A DNA stretch of 64,000 nt from Emydura subglobosa (taxonomy: Eukaryota > Chordata > Testudines > Chelidae): assembly GCA_007922225.1 (NCBI GenBank), contig ML680086.1, forward strand, positions 7,076,065 through 7,140,064, written 5' to 3'. Both the position numbers and the translations under genes were made by a program. Of the stretch, positions 12,023 through 25,825 are shown in pieces. The notes below the pieces were generated by a model that ran no database searches, was not told where the DNA came from, and saw nothing but the letters and a program-made list of their open reading frames with translations. Within the stretch, counting starts at the first letter, position 1. Each line of letters starts with the position of its first letter.

Positions 12023-12515
12023 AGCTCTGAGTGAATATCCTTTTTATTCCCTGGTCTTCATCCTACATTCAGGGAAATAGGATTGCCTGTTGGACACTGC
12101 CTTCTGCTATGAGGAAGCTTCAAACAATATTCGTTTTCTTTCCTAGGGACACTGGAGATGGTGTGGTTTTTGTTTTCTGTTGGTCATTCTTTTGTTGTTA
12201 ATTCTCTTTAATACCATCCATACAGCTCTAGTTTGTCCTTCGTCCAACCTGGAAGGTTCAAAGACTAAGAATTTGGCCAAGGCTGGAAGATGGAAAAAGC
12301 TAACTGTGGCTAAATGGACATACAGCTGGCAGGTTAGGAAGAATCACCTCAAGGTTATGATATGGGGGGTCAGGAGTGCCTGGTCCCATTACTAATGGGG
12401 TTTTTTATCCACTTTTGTGCTGGTGATTTGGATTTACTCTTGAACTCTCCAGCCGCTTCTGGATTCTCATGGGGAGCATCAGAGGCCAAAAGAGGCTCTC
12501 TGTATCTGGTGTGAG
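12023..12515. other. Intronic sequence without recognised features
   Basis: Unique-looking sequence between the DIRS right end and the L2-like fragment; no coding or RNA signal. Confidence 0.4.
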
Positions 12516-12780
12516 TGTTTCTCTCATATGTGACCTTGCCACAATTATCCACACCTTGGTGATCTCTAGACTGCATTACTGCAAAATGCTTTCTTTGAGG
12601 CCACCTGAAAGGCCCAACTAGTGCAGAACTGTGACCTAGCTGTGTCGGCAGGTGGGAGTAGCTCATGGCTAGTCAGCTCCTATGCCTGTTGAATGCCATT
12701 CAGAATAGGCACAATGATTTATAAAGCCCTGGGTGCGTGCTGGCTGCCTGGGAATCATCTCTATGTGACATGAACAGAGC
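12516..12780 (+). mobile_element. L2-like LINE fragment
   Basis: Translated on the + strand, the sequence gives TIIHTLVISRLHYCKMLSL, close to the RT tail shared by L2 elements, in which IHT..ISRLDYCN is usual, then TKALG-like remains. Frames are broken, and both ends are missing. Confidence 0.45.
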
Positions 12781-12924
12781 TGAGATCAGATGGGATGTTT
12801 TAGGTAAGGGTCCTTATCCGGGGCCAGAAATGCAGGGCATTCTTAGGGGAGAACCCCAATGATCCGGCAAATTATCCGAATATCTCCAAATGTTGTATGG
12901 ACATTAAAGAATTAGGCCTCTTTC

Positions 12925-13080
12925 ATGCACGTCCACAAAGTAGGTCCTTTATTAACTCAGTTCCACAGATGAGGAAACAGGAGTGGTGACTTGTCCAAAG
13001 TCACACAGCAGGTTTGCATGGCAATATTGGGGCCAGGTGTAGGAGCCAGATGTTATGACTTCCACCCACATCTTCTGCCT
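12925..13080 (+). repeat. MIR-type SINE fragment
   Basis: The order cagatgaggaaacaggagtg, then ttgtccaaagtcacacagca, matches the MIR + strand core; the flanks are diverged. Confidence 0.65.
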
Positions 13081-15202
13081 TCACTGACTTCATTTTAAAT
13101 TTAATTTCTTAGAACAGTAAAATGAAGTTCTTGAAAGAAAAATTTGCAATGCGTACTGAGACACATTCACAGACTCCAGGTCACTAGCTGTACCACACAC
13201 ACATTATGGGGACCAGCAGATCTAGAATGGCCTCCGCCCCCCAGCCTTTGATTTAGAAATAGGTGCCTGTCATGGAGTCCCATCCCTCAGGTACCCAGGC
13301 AATCTGGGGCTCAGGCTGCTTTCTTGGGGTGTCTGCAGCTTAGGCTGGATCACCCTTTCAGTACTGCAGGGTCGAGCCAAGCCTGGTCATGCCGGAGCTG
13401 TCTTGTGCAGCTTCTCTCTCCGGGTTCCCCTCAGCAACCTCTCTCTGCATCTCCTCACTCCACGAAGGATGCCATGGAAATGCATCATTCCCCCTCCCTG
13501 CCCTTACTCCATGCCTGCTAAGGCCTTCTGGTGGAGACAGGCAGGTTACACAAGGGAAGCCTCTGCTTCCTGTTACGTACAGATACCATCCAGAGGTTGG
13601 GATAAGGTGACAATCAGCCAGGAACCCAGGTTGCACAACTTTTTGTGCTGTTAAGTAAACCACAGTGGCCCTGGAATAAAGGGCTAATGCACTCTGTTCT
13701 GAACTAGAACAGAGTGGGCCTGGTGCAGGGCTTGCTTTCTTTATAGTCTATATCAGTTCTTATAAAACTAAAGCTGAGAATAGACACTGCGGCTGGAAAA
13801 ATTCTCTCCATTCCTCACAGCTTCTTTTTCCTGCCAAATTCCAGAACTAGGGAATAAAACAATGGCTGGCAAGCAGCTTAGTGTCTGATAGCTAAGAACA
13901 TCCTATCATAAAGTTCTGCAGGCCCCAGGGAAGCAACCTTCGAGTCAGACACCATAGAAAGAAGTCCACAGTATCAGGTGAAAATTGATTTGACAAATGT
14001 GGGAATTGTTTCATACTTTTTGCAGAGCCAGGTGGGGTTAGCTGGGTAAGGTATTTGTAAAAGAGATTTTGCTTCCATGAAAAAGTCCAGGAAGAGGTTG
14101 ACCTGCAGATGTTCATCCTGCCTTTTTGCAGCAGCTCTGCACAGAGGAGGGTGGGTGCATCTTTGGTAAGCATTGCTGTGGTGTTGCATCAGTGATTGTA
14201 TCATGCAGTGGTGAATTCTCTTCAACTCAGTCAACAGTAAACCTAATGAATGCACCCAAAGTCACTATTCCTGCTACTGTAGAAATGCTTGTCAAAGCCA
14301 CCCATCATTGAATTAGTTGGATAACGAATGGGGAAAAAAAATCTGAAAGGTGGATGAGCCTGCAAAAAGAAGGTGTTCCAGATTGGTTTAAATGGAGCCC
14401 AATCTCGTGCTCATTTGGGATTTTTCAGGGTGTTGTCTTTGTTTTTAATTGAACCACTTGTTAGACCTTGGTTTGTTACCTTTTAAAACATATGTGTACA
14501 GCTTAAGTCACTAAGTCTCCTGCATGGTAAACACTGGAGAAAAGCACTGCAAAGGTCAGTGTCCTCTAGGAATATTCCCCATTAAACATATTTTATCAGT
14601 TTAGACTTGAAATCTGACCTACTTTAAGCCTGTAGCCTCACCAGGAATGCCCACTAGCTTCTAAATATTGTTTTATTGCAAACATGCTAGTGTGATTAAA
14701 GAACTAAAAGGAAACATCATCCCCATGGCCCCAGTCCTGCAATGTGAGTCACTAGCATGGGTCTCTACAACTGCACAGAGTCCCAGCAACTTTAATGAGC
14801 TACCCAAAGATGCACAGGTCTGCACCAGCAGGCCCCCATCCTCCGTTGTGATCTTTTGTTTTAGTCTTCACTATGAGCCTGAGCTAAAGCCCATTGAAGT
14901 CAATGGAAAAACTCCCAACTTCCCTGGGTTTTGGGTTATGCCCATTTCCTGACTTTTAAGAACACCACGTGTTCTCTGCTGCTGCAGAGCCAATTGAGAT
15001 TAGGCCTGCAGGATGAAATGCTTTTCCCAAGGCTCTGCTGGCAACTTTACTGATGCTGCAGCAGCAATAAAGAAACTAACAAAATGGAGCTTGCCCTTAA
15101 TTAAGGAAATGAGAGAGGGGCAGGGATGCTTCTTAAATGGAAAAGATCAGACTTGAAGATATCAAGCTTTTAACATGAACTAAAGAATGCTAAATAAAAA
15201 CA
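13081..15202. other. Intronic sequence, no supported gene
   Basis: It includes a moderately GC-rich block at about 13265-13680 beginning tgtcatggagtccc, which may be an old LTR, but I could not define its end. Nothing else is recognisable. Confidence 0.4.
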
Positions 15203-16800
15203 AACATAAGAACATAAGAATGGCCATACTTGGTTAGACCAGTGGTCCATCTAGCCCAGTGTCCTGTTTTCCAACCGTAGCCAATGTCAAGTACTTCAGA
15301 GGGAATGAACCGAACAGGTAACCATCAAGTGATCCATCCCATCGCACATTCCCAGCCTCTGGCAAACAGCAATCCCTGCCTATCCTGGCTAATAGCCATC
15401 AATGGACCCATCCTCCATGAACTTATCTAGTTCTTTTTTTAACCCCATTATAGTCTTGGCCCTCGCAACATCCTCAGTGGCAAGGAGTTTGAAAGGTTGA
15501 CTGTTGTGTGAAGAAATACTTCCTTTTGTTTGTTTTAAACCTGCTGCCTATTCATTTCATTTGGTGACCCCTACTTCTTATGTTATGAGAAGGAATAAAT
15601 AACACTTCCTTATTTACTTTCTCCACACTGGTCATGATTTGATAGACCTCTATCATATCTCCCCTTAATCATCTCTTTTCCAAGCTGAAAAGTCCCAGTA
15701 TTATTAATCTCTCCCCACATGGAAGCTTTTCCATACCCCAAATCGTTTGTTACTCTTTTCTATACCTTTCCCAATTCCGATATATCTTTTTTTTTTTTTT
15801 TTTTTAAATGGGGTGACCAGATCTGCATGCAGTATTCAAGATGAAGGCATACCATGGATTTATAAAGAGGCAATAACGATATTTTCTGTTTCTCTGTCTC
15901 TTTCCTAATGATTCCCAACATTCTATTAGCTTTTTTGACTGCCACAGCACATTGAGTGGATGTTTTCAGAGAACTATCCACAGTGACTCCAAGATCTTTC
16001 TCTTCAGTGGTAACAGCTAATTTAGACCCCATCATTTTATATGTATAGCTGGGATTATGTTTTCCAGTGTGCATTACTTTGCATTTACTAACATTGAATT
16101 TCATCTGCCATTTTGTTGCCTAGTCACCCAGTTTTATGAGATCCCTTTGCAACTCTTCACAGTCTGTTTTGGGCGTAAGTATCTTGAGTAGCTTTGTATC
16201 ATCTGCAAATTTTACCACCTCACTGTTTACCCCTTTTTCCAGATCCTTGGGGGACACCACTATTTACTTCTCTCTATTCTGAAAACTGACCATTTATTCC
16301 TACCCTTTGTTTCCTATCTTTTTTAACCAGTTACTGATCCAAGAGAGGACCTTCCCTCTTATCCCATGACCACTTACTTTGCTTTAGAGCCTTTAGAGAG
16401 GGACCTTGTCAAAAGCTTTCTGAAAATCCAAGTACACTATATCCACTGGTTCACCCTTGTCCACATGCTTGTTGACCCCCTCAAAGAATTCTGGTAGATT
16501 GGTGAGGCATAATTTCCCTTTACAAAAACTATGTTGATTCTTCCCCAACAAATTATATTCATCTATGTGTCTGATAATTCTGTTCTTTACTATAGTTTCA
16601 ACCATTTTGCCTGGTACCGTTTTGCCTGGTACTGAGGTTTACCAGCCTGCGATTGCTGGGATCAACTCTGGAGTCTTTTTTAAACGTCACATTAGCTATC
16701 ATCCAGTCATCTGGTATAGAAGCTGTTTTAAATGGTAGATTACATATCACAGTTAGTAGTTTGGCAACACTAGATACTGTCTCCAAAAACCATTGCTAAG
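15203..16800 (-). mobile_element. CR1 LINE, 3' portion
   Basis: The element lies on the minus strand. Its 3' end is at the low-coordinate side, where the sequence reads aacataagaacataagaatg, the inverse of the CR1 3' terminal microsatellite. Inside, the translated minus strand gives CR1 RT C-terminal text such as MKFNVSKCKVMHTG and [12 protein letters not shown] (near 16104-16000), and upstream QHSFCKGKLCLTNLPEFFE (16393-16605 region). A T-run at 15789-15806 and frameshifts break the frame. Only the 3' end of the reverse transcriptase is present. Confidence 0.85.
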
Positions 16801-19800
16801 GTGGAAAATACTGCCAATAGCTAGAATTTGTTTCATCAATACACGTGCACATATATCTGCCCCAAAGCTATGATCTACTACAGAAAATTACCTTTACAGA
16901 AACTAAAGTTATTGCTTTATACACCCCTTCAGCTGTTCAGCTTTAACTGCAAGCAGGGCAAAAAAAATCCCCCTCAAAACATAATTCTTAGAGAAGCAGT
17001 AAACAGCTCCCTGTCCTTCCATCTAACCTTTGCCTTTTTGATACAACAAATGGAATGTCCTTACTAGCACCTCAGCAAATCCTTGCATGATTTTGTTTAA
17101 ATTCAGGTCTTAAGAAGTTGCGATGACTGGAAATTTGAAAGAAAGTCAGACATAGTTTCTTAATCTGTCATTTTAAAAAATTATTTATCATTCACTTGAG
17201 CTCTTTCCTAGTTAGTCTTAGAAACAAACAAGCAGGAATAGTATGTTTTCTAAAAAGAGTGCTAAAGATGAAAGCTGGTTAAAGCTAGTGAGTGACTGAC
17301 CTTTCTTTGTGTTTTGTTTCAGAAACATAGTTACTAAATAGAAAATAAGTTTTAAATTAGCACCTCCAAAACCAGAGAAGAACATTGAAAGACTCCAGAG
17401 TACTAGGAACCAGAGTGGTTGTGACTTACAACATGGAGTTGGTAGAAGAGCCCGCAGGTTTCCTATTGAAGTTAAGGAGTCTATTCACGTGCTCAAGTAC
17501 CTTGCTGAATTGGGCCTAAATGAACAGATTTTTTTTCCACGCTACTTAAAGTAGGAACAGATTTACATAGGTACTTAGGCTGCAGATACCTTTGTAAATA
17601 TGACCCTTACTCTTTAAAAAAGCCTTAGCAGAAATGTAAGGCATAGAACCATAGGTGCAGCAGATTTGGATTCTAATATTTCGAAGGGATTCTTTTCCCA
17701 AAGCATCTCTGAATGGCAGTGCCTGTGCACCGTCTCCATATTTATCACACCAAGGCATTCAGGAGAGAGAGTTTCTACATTTGTAACTTTGCATGTAGTA
17801 GAAACACATTTGCTATATTGTGTAGCAAATAATTTCAGACCGTTTGGAGGCTTAACTGCTTAAAGCCAATTTTTTTTTTTTTAATCGGATAATCTGGCTT
17901 CCTCCACACATCTCTAAAATTAGCACATACAGTGAAGGTGTGTTATAACATAACTGAGTTGATTATTGTAATTTTAATATTCTTACTAAGTTTTTTCCAC
18001 TTTTGTACACGTCATATAAATGTTACCACTTGACTCTATTTTCCATGTACCATGCTTACGTGCATGGACTTCACACATACATGCAGGGAAATTACCCTAA
18101 AATCATTGGTTCAGAGTTGGTGACGGCTCAACAATAGAAATTGCTGCTCTTGGTGTTCTTAGGTTGTATCCCATTTTTACTTGTTATGTCTGGGCTCCGT
18201 TGGACTTGAAGTTGTTAATCTTCCTCATGTTTTCGCCAGTAAGGCAAATGCAAGACAGATGTCCACATCTGGAAGGTTTGTTCCAACTATCAGTACTGCA
18301 TTCAAATAGTTTAAATTGCAGTAAGACTATTTGGAGAGCAGTGAAGCAAAAGGAAATATTTTAGAACTATTTTTTTCTCTGGATATGATATTTTGGGTAT
18401 CTGTTAAAAATGTTTAACAGCTGTAATTTTTCATTCCAAATGCTGTTACTCTAGTGAATAAATATTGCAGAGGATTAAATATCTCTTATTGTTACATTAG
18501 AAATGGATTTTCAGCTTACTTCATGCCCCTATGCAGCATAGTAAACAAACTAATTTTTACCAAAATGTTTATAACTAATTAAGCTAATTAGCGATGATCT
18601 TTTGCTTTGATTGTCTATGGTTGGCCCATCCAAGGTCTGGCCATTTATATTTCTGGTTCCGTATTGGACAGTTAGATCATAATAGTGATGGGGTGGTTCT
18701 TTTCATGAAGGGAAGCAAATTCCTCTGGAAAAGGGCTCAGAGGTATTTCATCATTCTGTCACCGCAGAATACCAGGCGCAAAGTCTAGACAGGTTTATTG
18801 ACTGCTTTCAATAGTTCCAAAGGGGGAAGGATGGACCCCTGATGGAAAAACTGCACTAACTTTATTCTTGCACTTCTCAGTAAGCTGAGCATACAGTGGG
18901 TATATTTTCATAGCAACAATGTTTACCATGCACCCTCTTCCATGTATTGTGTTTGTATGTATGGTAGTGGAAGGGTGTGTTAAATTCTGTGAAACCAACC
19001 TCCAGTAATAGTGGAACAGCAATAATGGCACTTCGTTTCCTATGGAGATATGTCCTGTGGTGTTCCATCTCAGCTTCTCGCAGCTAAAAGAACAAGCCCA
19101 CAGTTTTTGTTGGTGGTTCTGGTCCAATGCTAGCAAATGAGGATGGTAATTTTAGTGCTTCTGAAAGTCAGAGGATGCTAGTACTTGTTAGAGGCAGCTA
19201 TTGTCCTAATACCTTTCAGCCCTGATCTGTAGCATTCCTTTTGTTTGAGGCCTGGATTTCTCCTGGGCGGGGGCCCAACCATCCCAAATGGGCCAGCATG
19301 TGGGGTGGGGGGAGTTGTGATGTAGATGAATAGCAGTAAATCACACCAGGGTGTGCATTAGGTTCCTCTCGATTCCCACCTCAATTGCACTGTGTGAGAG
19401 AAGGTCACAGGTCACATGCCTACAGCTGAGGGAGAAGGGCCCCGGTAGCTGTGTAATGTGTGCTCTGACACAGCGGGCCGTATAGCTCACCAACTTGAAT
19501 TTTGCTCCAACACGCCTGTGGAGTCTTAGGCACTGTATCCTTCTACTGTGGAAAAGCAGCGCATAGCAGAAAAACAAGAGGAAATTATTATTTAAAAATG
19601 GTCCCTGGGTGTTCTGAATCTCTTCTCCCTTCCCCTGGGCCCAGCAGCCTTTTATGAACAAGCAGCCCTTGCCCTTTTTATTATAAAATCTAAATGGTGG
19701 CTGCTGAAGAGCTCTTCGTTTGGTTTTTCCAATACAAAGTGAATAAAAGGGCTCTGGGACCAAGAACTGCTGCTGCCAGGGCAGCTTGGCATTTTGTGGG

Positions 19801-21139
19801 CAGGACAATTTAAAATGTGATCTGCTCTCCATCCCTTCAGATGCCTCCCTTCAATTCTTTCACCCCCTCCCAGGCCACTCTGTTAATTTCTCCCCCGCAG
19901 CATATACCCATCCATTTAATACAATGGATGAAGATAGGGGTTTTGTTTTGCAGTGATTCCTTCCCAGCTGTGTCCCATTGAGAGCTGGTACATGGTTGTA
20001 TCATGATCAAAAGCCAAACCAGCTTCTCTCAGCACGCACAGCCATGCTCCATAATGTCTGTTAGGGGCTAGGCTGAGACTGCTTAAATATATTTCAGTTG
20101 GACTCCAGGTGAAAGTAAAAGCCGTTAACTGTTTTGCCGTCTAGGTCCATAAGCCTGTTGAATGTGCAGAAAGGAACTGTATACCAGGCAATGCTCATCA
20201 GACCTTTTAAGAGAATCAGTCCTCTGTGATGCAAATCAATCATTAGCAAGCCTCTGTTGTCAGAGATACATTTGTGCATGTTAAATTAGAGAAGTGATTT
20301 GCTGCATACTCTTGCTATGTATTTAGAGATTCTCGATTATCTGGACCCAAACTATAGCATTCTAGGTGTGGTGTTAGCTTGTGGACCAAATTTTTGTAGC
20401 AGTTTCATCTGCTAAGCACTAAACTTGATATGAGTCAGGGAACCAGAACTGAGCCACAGATTCTCAGTGTGATCTTGAGCCAGTTGTGTGTCATGACTGG
20501 TACTGCACTGTTTATGCAGGAGGAAGGCAAGATCTAGCTGAAATGATAAGGCTGCAATTAAATATGTGACAACAGAATAGGAAGAATCACTATAAAACCC
20601 AGCAAATGCTCCTGATAACTTTATACTGCCAAACGCATTAATAGGTTTTCATAAAATCATTGAAGGATAAAACGGATAAGGATCAGCTTTCAAGGAAAGA
20701 AATTATTAATCTTCTGTTCTTTATTAACTGCTTTCTTGACTGGTTGCAAATAACATATTCTGCTGTTTCAATTTCTTATATCTGAGTTCCACATAACTGA
20801 GTTTGAAAGTGAAACAGCTGTGTGTGGGAGACAGAGATGGCAATAGAGATGCATGCATTTATTTTTGATTTATAAAACGCCAATCCCAAACTCTAGGGGC
20901 TTAGTCCTGCAAGGTGCTAAGCACTGCTCTAGGGTGCTGAGTCCCTTCTATTTCCACAGCATCTCGCAGGATCAAAGCCTGCTTTGTAAAACTGAAACAT
21001 ACAATAAAAAAATGGATTGATCAAATTCAGTGAAGTATCCAAACAGGAACCTAATACATACCCATCATAATAGGACCCATAGTAGTCCCTTATAAAACTC
21101 TCCATGTATAAAGAAAGGTGCTTTGGGTGGCAGTGGACC
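16801..21139. other. Intronic sequence, no supported gene
   Basis: Mostly AT-rich sequence. A short fragment at about 20890-20990 (gtcctgcaaggtgctaagca) resembles a dispersed repeat also common in sauropsids. No exon-like block was recognised. Confidence 0.4.
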
Positions 21140-21245
21140 AGGATTGACCTAGATTGGCCCCTGACTTACTGTGTGACCTTGGGCAAAGCACTCAACCTCT
21201 ATGTGCCTCAGTTTCTGTAACTGTAACATGGAGTAGTAACGTTTG
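21140..21245 (-). repeat. MIR-type SINE fragment
   Basis: The sequence ctgtgtgaccttgggcaaag followed by cactcaacctctatgtgcct and cagtttc is a good match to the reverse-complement MIR core. Confidence 0.7.
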
Positions 21246-21289
21246 CCATTTTTGCAAAGAAGCTAGACAAATTTAGACCAGAAATAAGG

Positions 21290-21510
21290 CCTAAAGTTTT
21301 AATGGTGAGAGTAATTAACCATTGGAATAATTTACCAAGCATCATGGTTGATTCGTCATCATTAACAATTTTTCAATCATGATTGGATGTTTTTCTAAAA
21401 GATCTGCTCTAGGAATTATTTTGGAGAAGTTCTGTGGCCTGTGTTATATAGGAGACCAGACTAGGTGATCAAAATGGTCCTTTCTGGCCTTAGGAACCTA
21501 TGAAAGCACT
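21290..21510 (+). mobile_element. CR1 3' tail fragment
   Basis: The sequence taaccattggaataatttac, then a later gatgtttttctaaaagatct and ggcctgtgttatataggaga, ends at ggccttaggaacctatgaaa. The same tail recurs at 63085-63290, so this is the + strand 3' end of a CR1-family LINE subfamily. Confidence 0.7.
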
Positions 21511-22274
21511 TTGAAACCTTCTGGAAACTCTTTTTATGGAAACCTAAAATCCTTGACCATGCACATTTTAATAATGATGCTTTTCCTCTTCTCTCCTCAT
21601 CCCTGGTATTTAGGTATTTAGTAAGAAAATACAATTCTTTCCCCCCTCTCCCCACTTAAGGCTGCTTTTATTCATTGTCTTTATGCTCCTCTGAGCTATT
21701 TGAATAGGGTGCTGGAGTCTGACTAAGAACACAAATGCTTTGTATTCATATAGCTCCTCTCTTCTGAGTATCTGAAAGCACTGCCGTGCAAAGGTGGAAG
21801 CTCTTTACACATGGCTTGAGGCTGTCAAGGGGAGGGGGCGTGGTGACCTCAAAGAGCAAACGAAAGATGTTATAAATAAAATTTAAACATAATTCTTCCC
21901 ATTTCTCAGTTCCTAATGTGAAAAATATTAGCTTTGTGGAGACTGAAAACAGATGGTGAGCAGTTGGAGCAGATAAGCACATTATTCAAAATAAACATTC
22001 GCTGAAGCCGGGAAGGTGACAAGCTATATTTCACTCCACCCTATTTACATTATCAGGTCAAGTTACGCGAATGCTGTTTTTAGGCTGCATTAAAATTATC
22101 AACAGGATCGCCTGGAAAGCAAGGAAATTACAGTGTGTCCTTTTAATCATTGAATCCTTTGGGCTGGAATGGACATCTAACGAACCACTTGCTCTGCCCC
22201 TCAGCTTCAGGGCAGCATTGATTTAATTATCCTAAACCATCCCTAGTCAGCAGGGTCTAGTTTACTATTGAATA

Positions 22275-22286
22275 CCCCCCCCCCCC
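22275..22286. repeat. C12 homopolymer
   Basis: Twelve consecutive C residues; a length-unstable tract. Confidence 0.95.
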
Positions 22287-22375
22287 AGAGATGGTAACTC
22301 CACCCCCTATCTTGCCCTCTTGTTCCTTTTCTGAACTGTATTTCTCCTGGTATTCAAACTGAGGGCTTGTCTACC

Positions 22376-22745
22376 TAGGATTAAAAAACAAACAAACAAG
22401 AGTTCTGTGGCACTTTAAAGACTAACAAATTTAATTTCAGCAGGCATAAGCTTTCGTGAGCCTCAGCTCACTTCCTCAGATGCAGTAGGTAGAAATGATA
22501 CAGCAAATGGGTAACACATAGGAGGCATCATATACAAGCGCATAGAGAACAATGAGGTAGGTGGATAAAAGCCGGGTACTTGAGGTCTAATGGCAACCAT
22601 TGAGTAGGAGGTGAGAATGGGTGATCAAAGCAATTTACCTCTTGTAATGAGAGAGCCATTCCAAATCTCTGTTTAAACCCAGTTTAAATGTGTCAAGTTC
22701 GCAGATAATTTCTAACTCAGCAGTTTCTCTTTGAAGTCTACATGG
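22376..22745. repeat. Dispersed repeat of uncertain class
   Basis: The sequence gttctgtggcactttaaaga, then cataagctttcgtgagcctc and agctcacttcctcagatgca, is a repeat I recognise as common in turtle and other reptile DNA, but I cannot name its class with confidence. It extends to about 22745, where the tctttgaagtct text also belongs to it. No coding potential. Confidence 0.5.
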
Positions 22746-23614
22746 CAAGCCAGGGAGTGACTCTACAGCATGCTAACTTGCTGGATAGTAACATCCTGTC
22801 TGGACACTTCTGCAGCACACTAAAAGTTCCAAAATACGTAACTTTTCTTCATTTTATCTTAAATCTCTTGTTCTGTCCTGTCAAACGGAGATTGCACAAA
22901 GCAGCCAGAAGGCATGTCTTATGTGGTCTAAGGCTCCACTTGGAAGTACTGTGACTCCATGTAACTTCAGGTTCATGACCTGCAGGATTGTCTCAATCTT
23001 TTTTACGTACGTGGCAGATAAATGTGAGTTCCAGGAACTTCGGGTTTTTTCAGGAGGGTGGCTTTTTAGGATGAAAGATGACCCTGTCTGCTCTGTAGGG
23101 ATCTCAGTGATCCCTGGACACTTATTGTCTGAGTAGGATTTTGCCCTGGTGTCCCAGCTAAAATGTCGCCTTTGCCTACTGCTATGTTATATACTGCTCC
23201 CACCCTTCCACTCAAGAGGCTGCATTTCAGTGGGTACGTATGCAGAATCCTTTACTCCAGAAGGCATCATGTAAAACCAAAATATTGCTACTTCACAGAT
23301 GTTAAAATCCAACCTGTTGACAAATACCCTGCTTGACTCAGTTGAATTTCGACACTGATCACTCCAACTGTGATGAACAGTGGTTGGAGAGGAAAGAGGG
23401 AATCTTTGGATTTGTGGTAGGTCTTACTATAAACAAACCTGCGAACATTCGTTTACTTTGCCTGGAGATGCTTTCCTGCCTTGCGTCTTCTAAAGTGTTT
23501 GATTTTTAATCAAAATACAGAAATCAGTTGAATAGCAAAGTGGGTTGAACCCAGTAAACAATTTTGTGTGTTGGAGATCAGACTCTATGCTGGTTTCTAA
23601 TTAGGACCTACAAA
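22746..23614. other. Intronic sequence without recognised features
   Basis: No exon or repeat could be supported. Confidence 0.4.
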
Positions 23615-23895
23615 TTCAGGACTTGTCTACACTTGAATCACTACAGTGGCACAGCTGCAACTGCACTGCTATCAGTGTAGACACTACCTATGTGGACAGG
23701 AGGGATTCTCTACTTAAGTGGCACAGGTAATCCACCTCCCCAAGAGGTGGTAGCCACATCAATGGAATAATTCTTCCATCAGCCTAGTGCTGGCTAAGGG
23801 TTAGGTCGATGTAACTACATCACTCAGGGATTTTTCACACCTCTGAGTGACATGGCTGGCTTGACTTAATTTTTCAGTGTAGATCAGGCTTAATT
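23615..23895. mobile_element. MITE with gtctacact termini
   Basis: The left end gacttgtctacacttga and the right end agtgtagatcaggctta are imperfect inverted repeats. Inside, ggtcgatgtaactac and cactcaggg segments resemble the element at 25826-26075. No open frame. Confidence 0.5.
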
Positions 23896-24264
23896 CAGAT
23901 TGAGGCATGTTCTTCCTTAATTAAATTAACTTTTCCAGCAGTGGATCAATTAAATGTACGTACAAACAGGAATCATCTTTAACTGGTTAATATAGAAAAA
24001 GCAATTACATTTTCTATATATCATATTAGCATTGGTTCCATTCTTTCCAGCACCTTATACTTGCCTGAAAGCTCACTGCTCTGGCTACTGTACCAGGGTC
24101 AACATTTACTCTTCCACTGCCACCATTATTAGCTTACTGCCAGCAGCTAGCTTTGTCATTGGGTAACTGCTTGTGCTCATCTTTTTAACATTAGTTAATG
24201 CACAACGAGGAACAATCCTGCATGGACATGTCCCAGCATTCTGATTCCTTTCATAGTAATCCAG

Positions 24265-25500
24265 CCTCTCTCCTTTCAGTCCAGCTACCCACAGGCAGTG
24301 CTGCTTAGTTCTCTCAGCCTCTCCTCATAAGTCATGTGCCTCAGGCTCCTAATCATTTTCATTGCCCTCCACTGGACTCTCTCTAGTTTGTCCACATCCT
24401 TCCTGTAGCAGGGGGCCCAAAACTGGACACAGCACTCCAGATGTGGCCTCACTAGTGCTGAAAAGAGGGGAATAATCACTTCCCTCGATCTGCTGGCAAT
24501 GCTCCTACTAATGCAGCCCAATATGCTGTTATGCTTCTTGGCAATAAGGGCACACTGTTGACTCATATCCAGCTTCTTATCCACTGTAACCCCCAGGTCC
24601 TTTTCTGCAGAACTGCTGTCTAGCCAGTTGGTCCCCAGTCTGTAGCAGTGCATGAGATTCTTCTGTCCTAAGTACAGGACTCTGCACTTATCCTTGTTGA
24701 AACTCATCAGATTTCTTGTGGCCCAATCCTCTAACTTGTCTAGGTCACTCTGTATCCTATCCCTGCCCTCCAGCGTATCTACCACTCCCCTCAGCTTAGT
24801 TTGCAAACTTGCTGAGGGTGCAATCCACTCCATCCTCTAAATCATTAATGAAGATGTTGAACGAAACGGGACCCAGCACCAACCCCTGAGGCATTCTGCT
24901 TGATATTGGCTTCCGACTAGACATTGAGCCATTGATCACTACTCATTGAGCCTGATGATCCAGCCAGCTTTCTCTTCACCTTATAGTCCATTCATCCAAC
25001 CAACCCATACTTCTATAACTTGCTGATAAGAATACTGTGGGAGACCATATCAAAAGCTTTGCTAAAGTCAAGAAAGTCCACCACTTTCCCCACATCCACA
25101 GAGCCAGTCATCTCATCATAGAAGGCAATCAGGTTGGTCAGTCATGACTTGCCCTGTTGAATGCTGACTGTTCCTCATCACCTTCCTCTCCTCCAAGTTC
25201 TTCAAAATGGATTCCTTGAGGACCTGCTCCATGATTTTTCTCAGACTGAGGTGAGGCTGACTGGGCTGTAGTTCCCCAGATCCTCCTCCTTCCCTTTTTA
25301 AAAAATGGACACTATGTTTGCCTTTTTCCAATAGTCCTGGACCTCCCCCAGTCACCACGAGTTTTCAAAGATAACGGCCAGTGGCTCTGCAATCACATCA
25401 GCCAACTCCCTCAACTCCCTTGCATGCATTGCATCCAGCCCTATGGACTTGTACATGTCCAGCTTTTCTAAATAGCCTGACCCTGTTCTTTCCATAGCAG
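24265..25500 (-). mobile_element. CR1 LINE, 3' half of RT
   Basis: On the minus strand an open stretch of about 180 codons (24285-24833) contains [40 protein letters not shown] and [16 protein letters not shown], the standard CR1 RT C-terminus. Broken CR1 RT sequence continues upstream to about 25500. This is a different subfamily from the copies at 15203 and 48725. Confidence 0.85.
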
Positions 25501-25825
25501 GAAGGTTTATTTATAGAAAGTAAATATCATGAAAACCTCTCTTGGTTGGTGTTTAAATTGTTGAGTTGAAAAAGTGTGTATATTGTGCACACAACAGGGA
25601 ATGTTTGATACTCAACTTTTGCAAGTGCTGGAGAGCTGAGAGCAAGAACTTCTCTGATCTGAGAGTCAAGGCAAAAATGGTCAGACTGTTTCTCCAGAAC
25701 TGATACTAATGCATTGATCGTTCTGGGACTTGATCCTCAACTAGAGCTGAGTCTGTGCCTGTTCAGTGAGAAGTTGATCAGCAATGACACTCTTAACTAT
25801 CGCTCTTTGCTTGCTACATAAAGGG

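Noticed and set aside
13265..13680. Solo LTR beginning tgtcatggagtccc
   Set aside because: I could not find a matching end, a poly(A) signal at the right distance or a target duplication; left as unassigned.
24285..24833. A 182-codon minus-strand open frame as a gene
   Set aside because: It is the CR1 reverse transcriptase C-terminus and lacks a complete domain.
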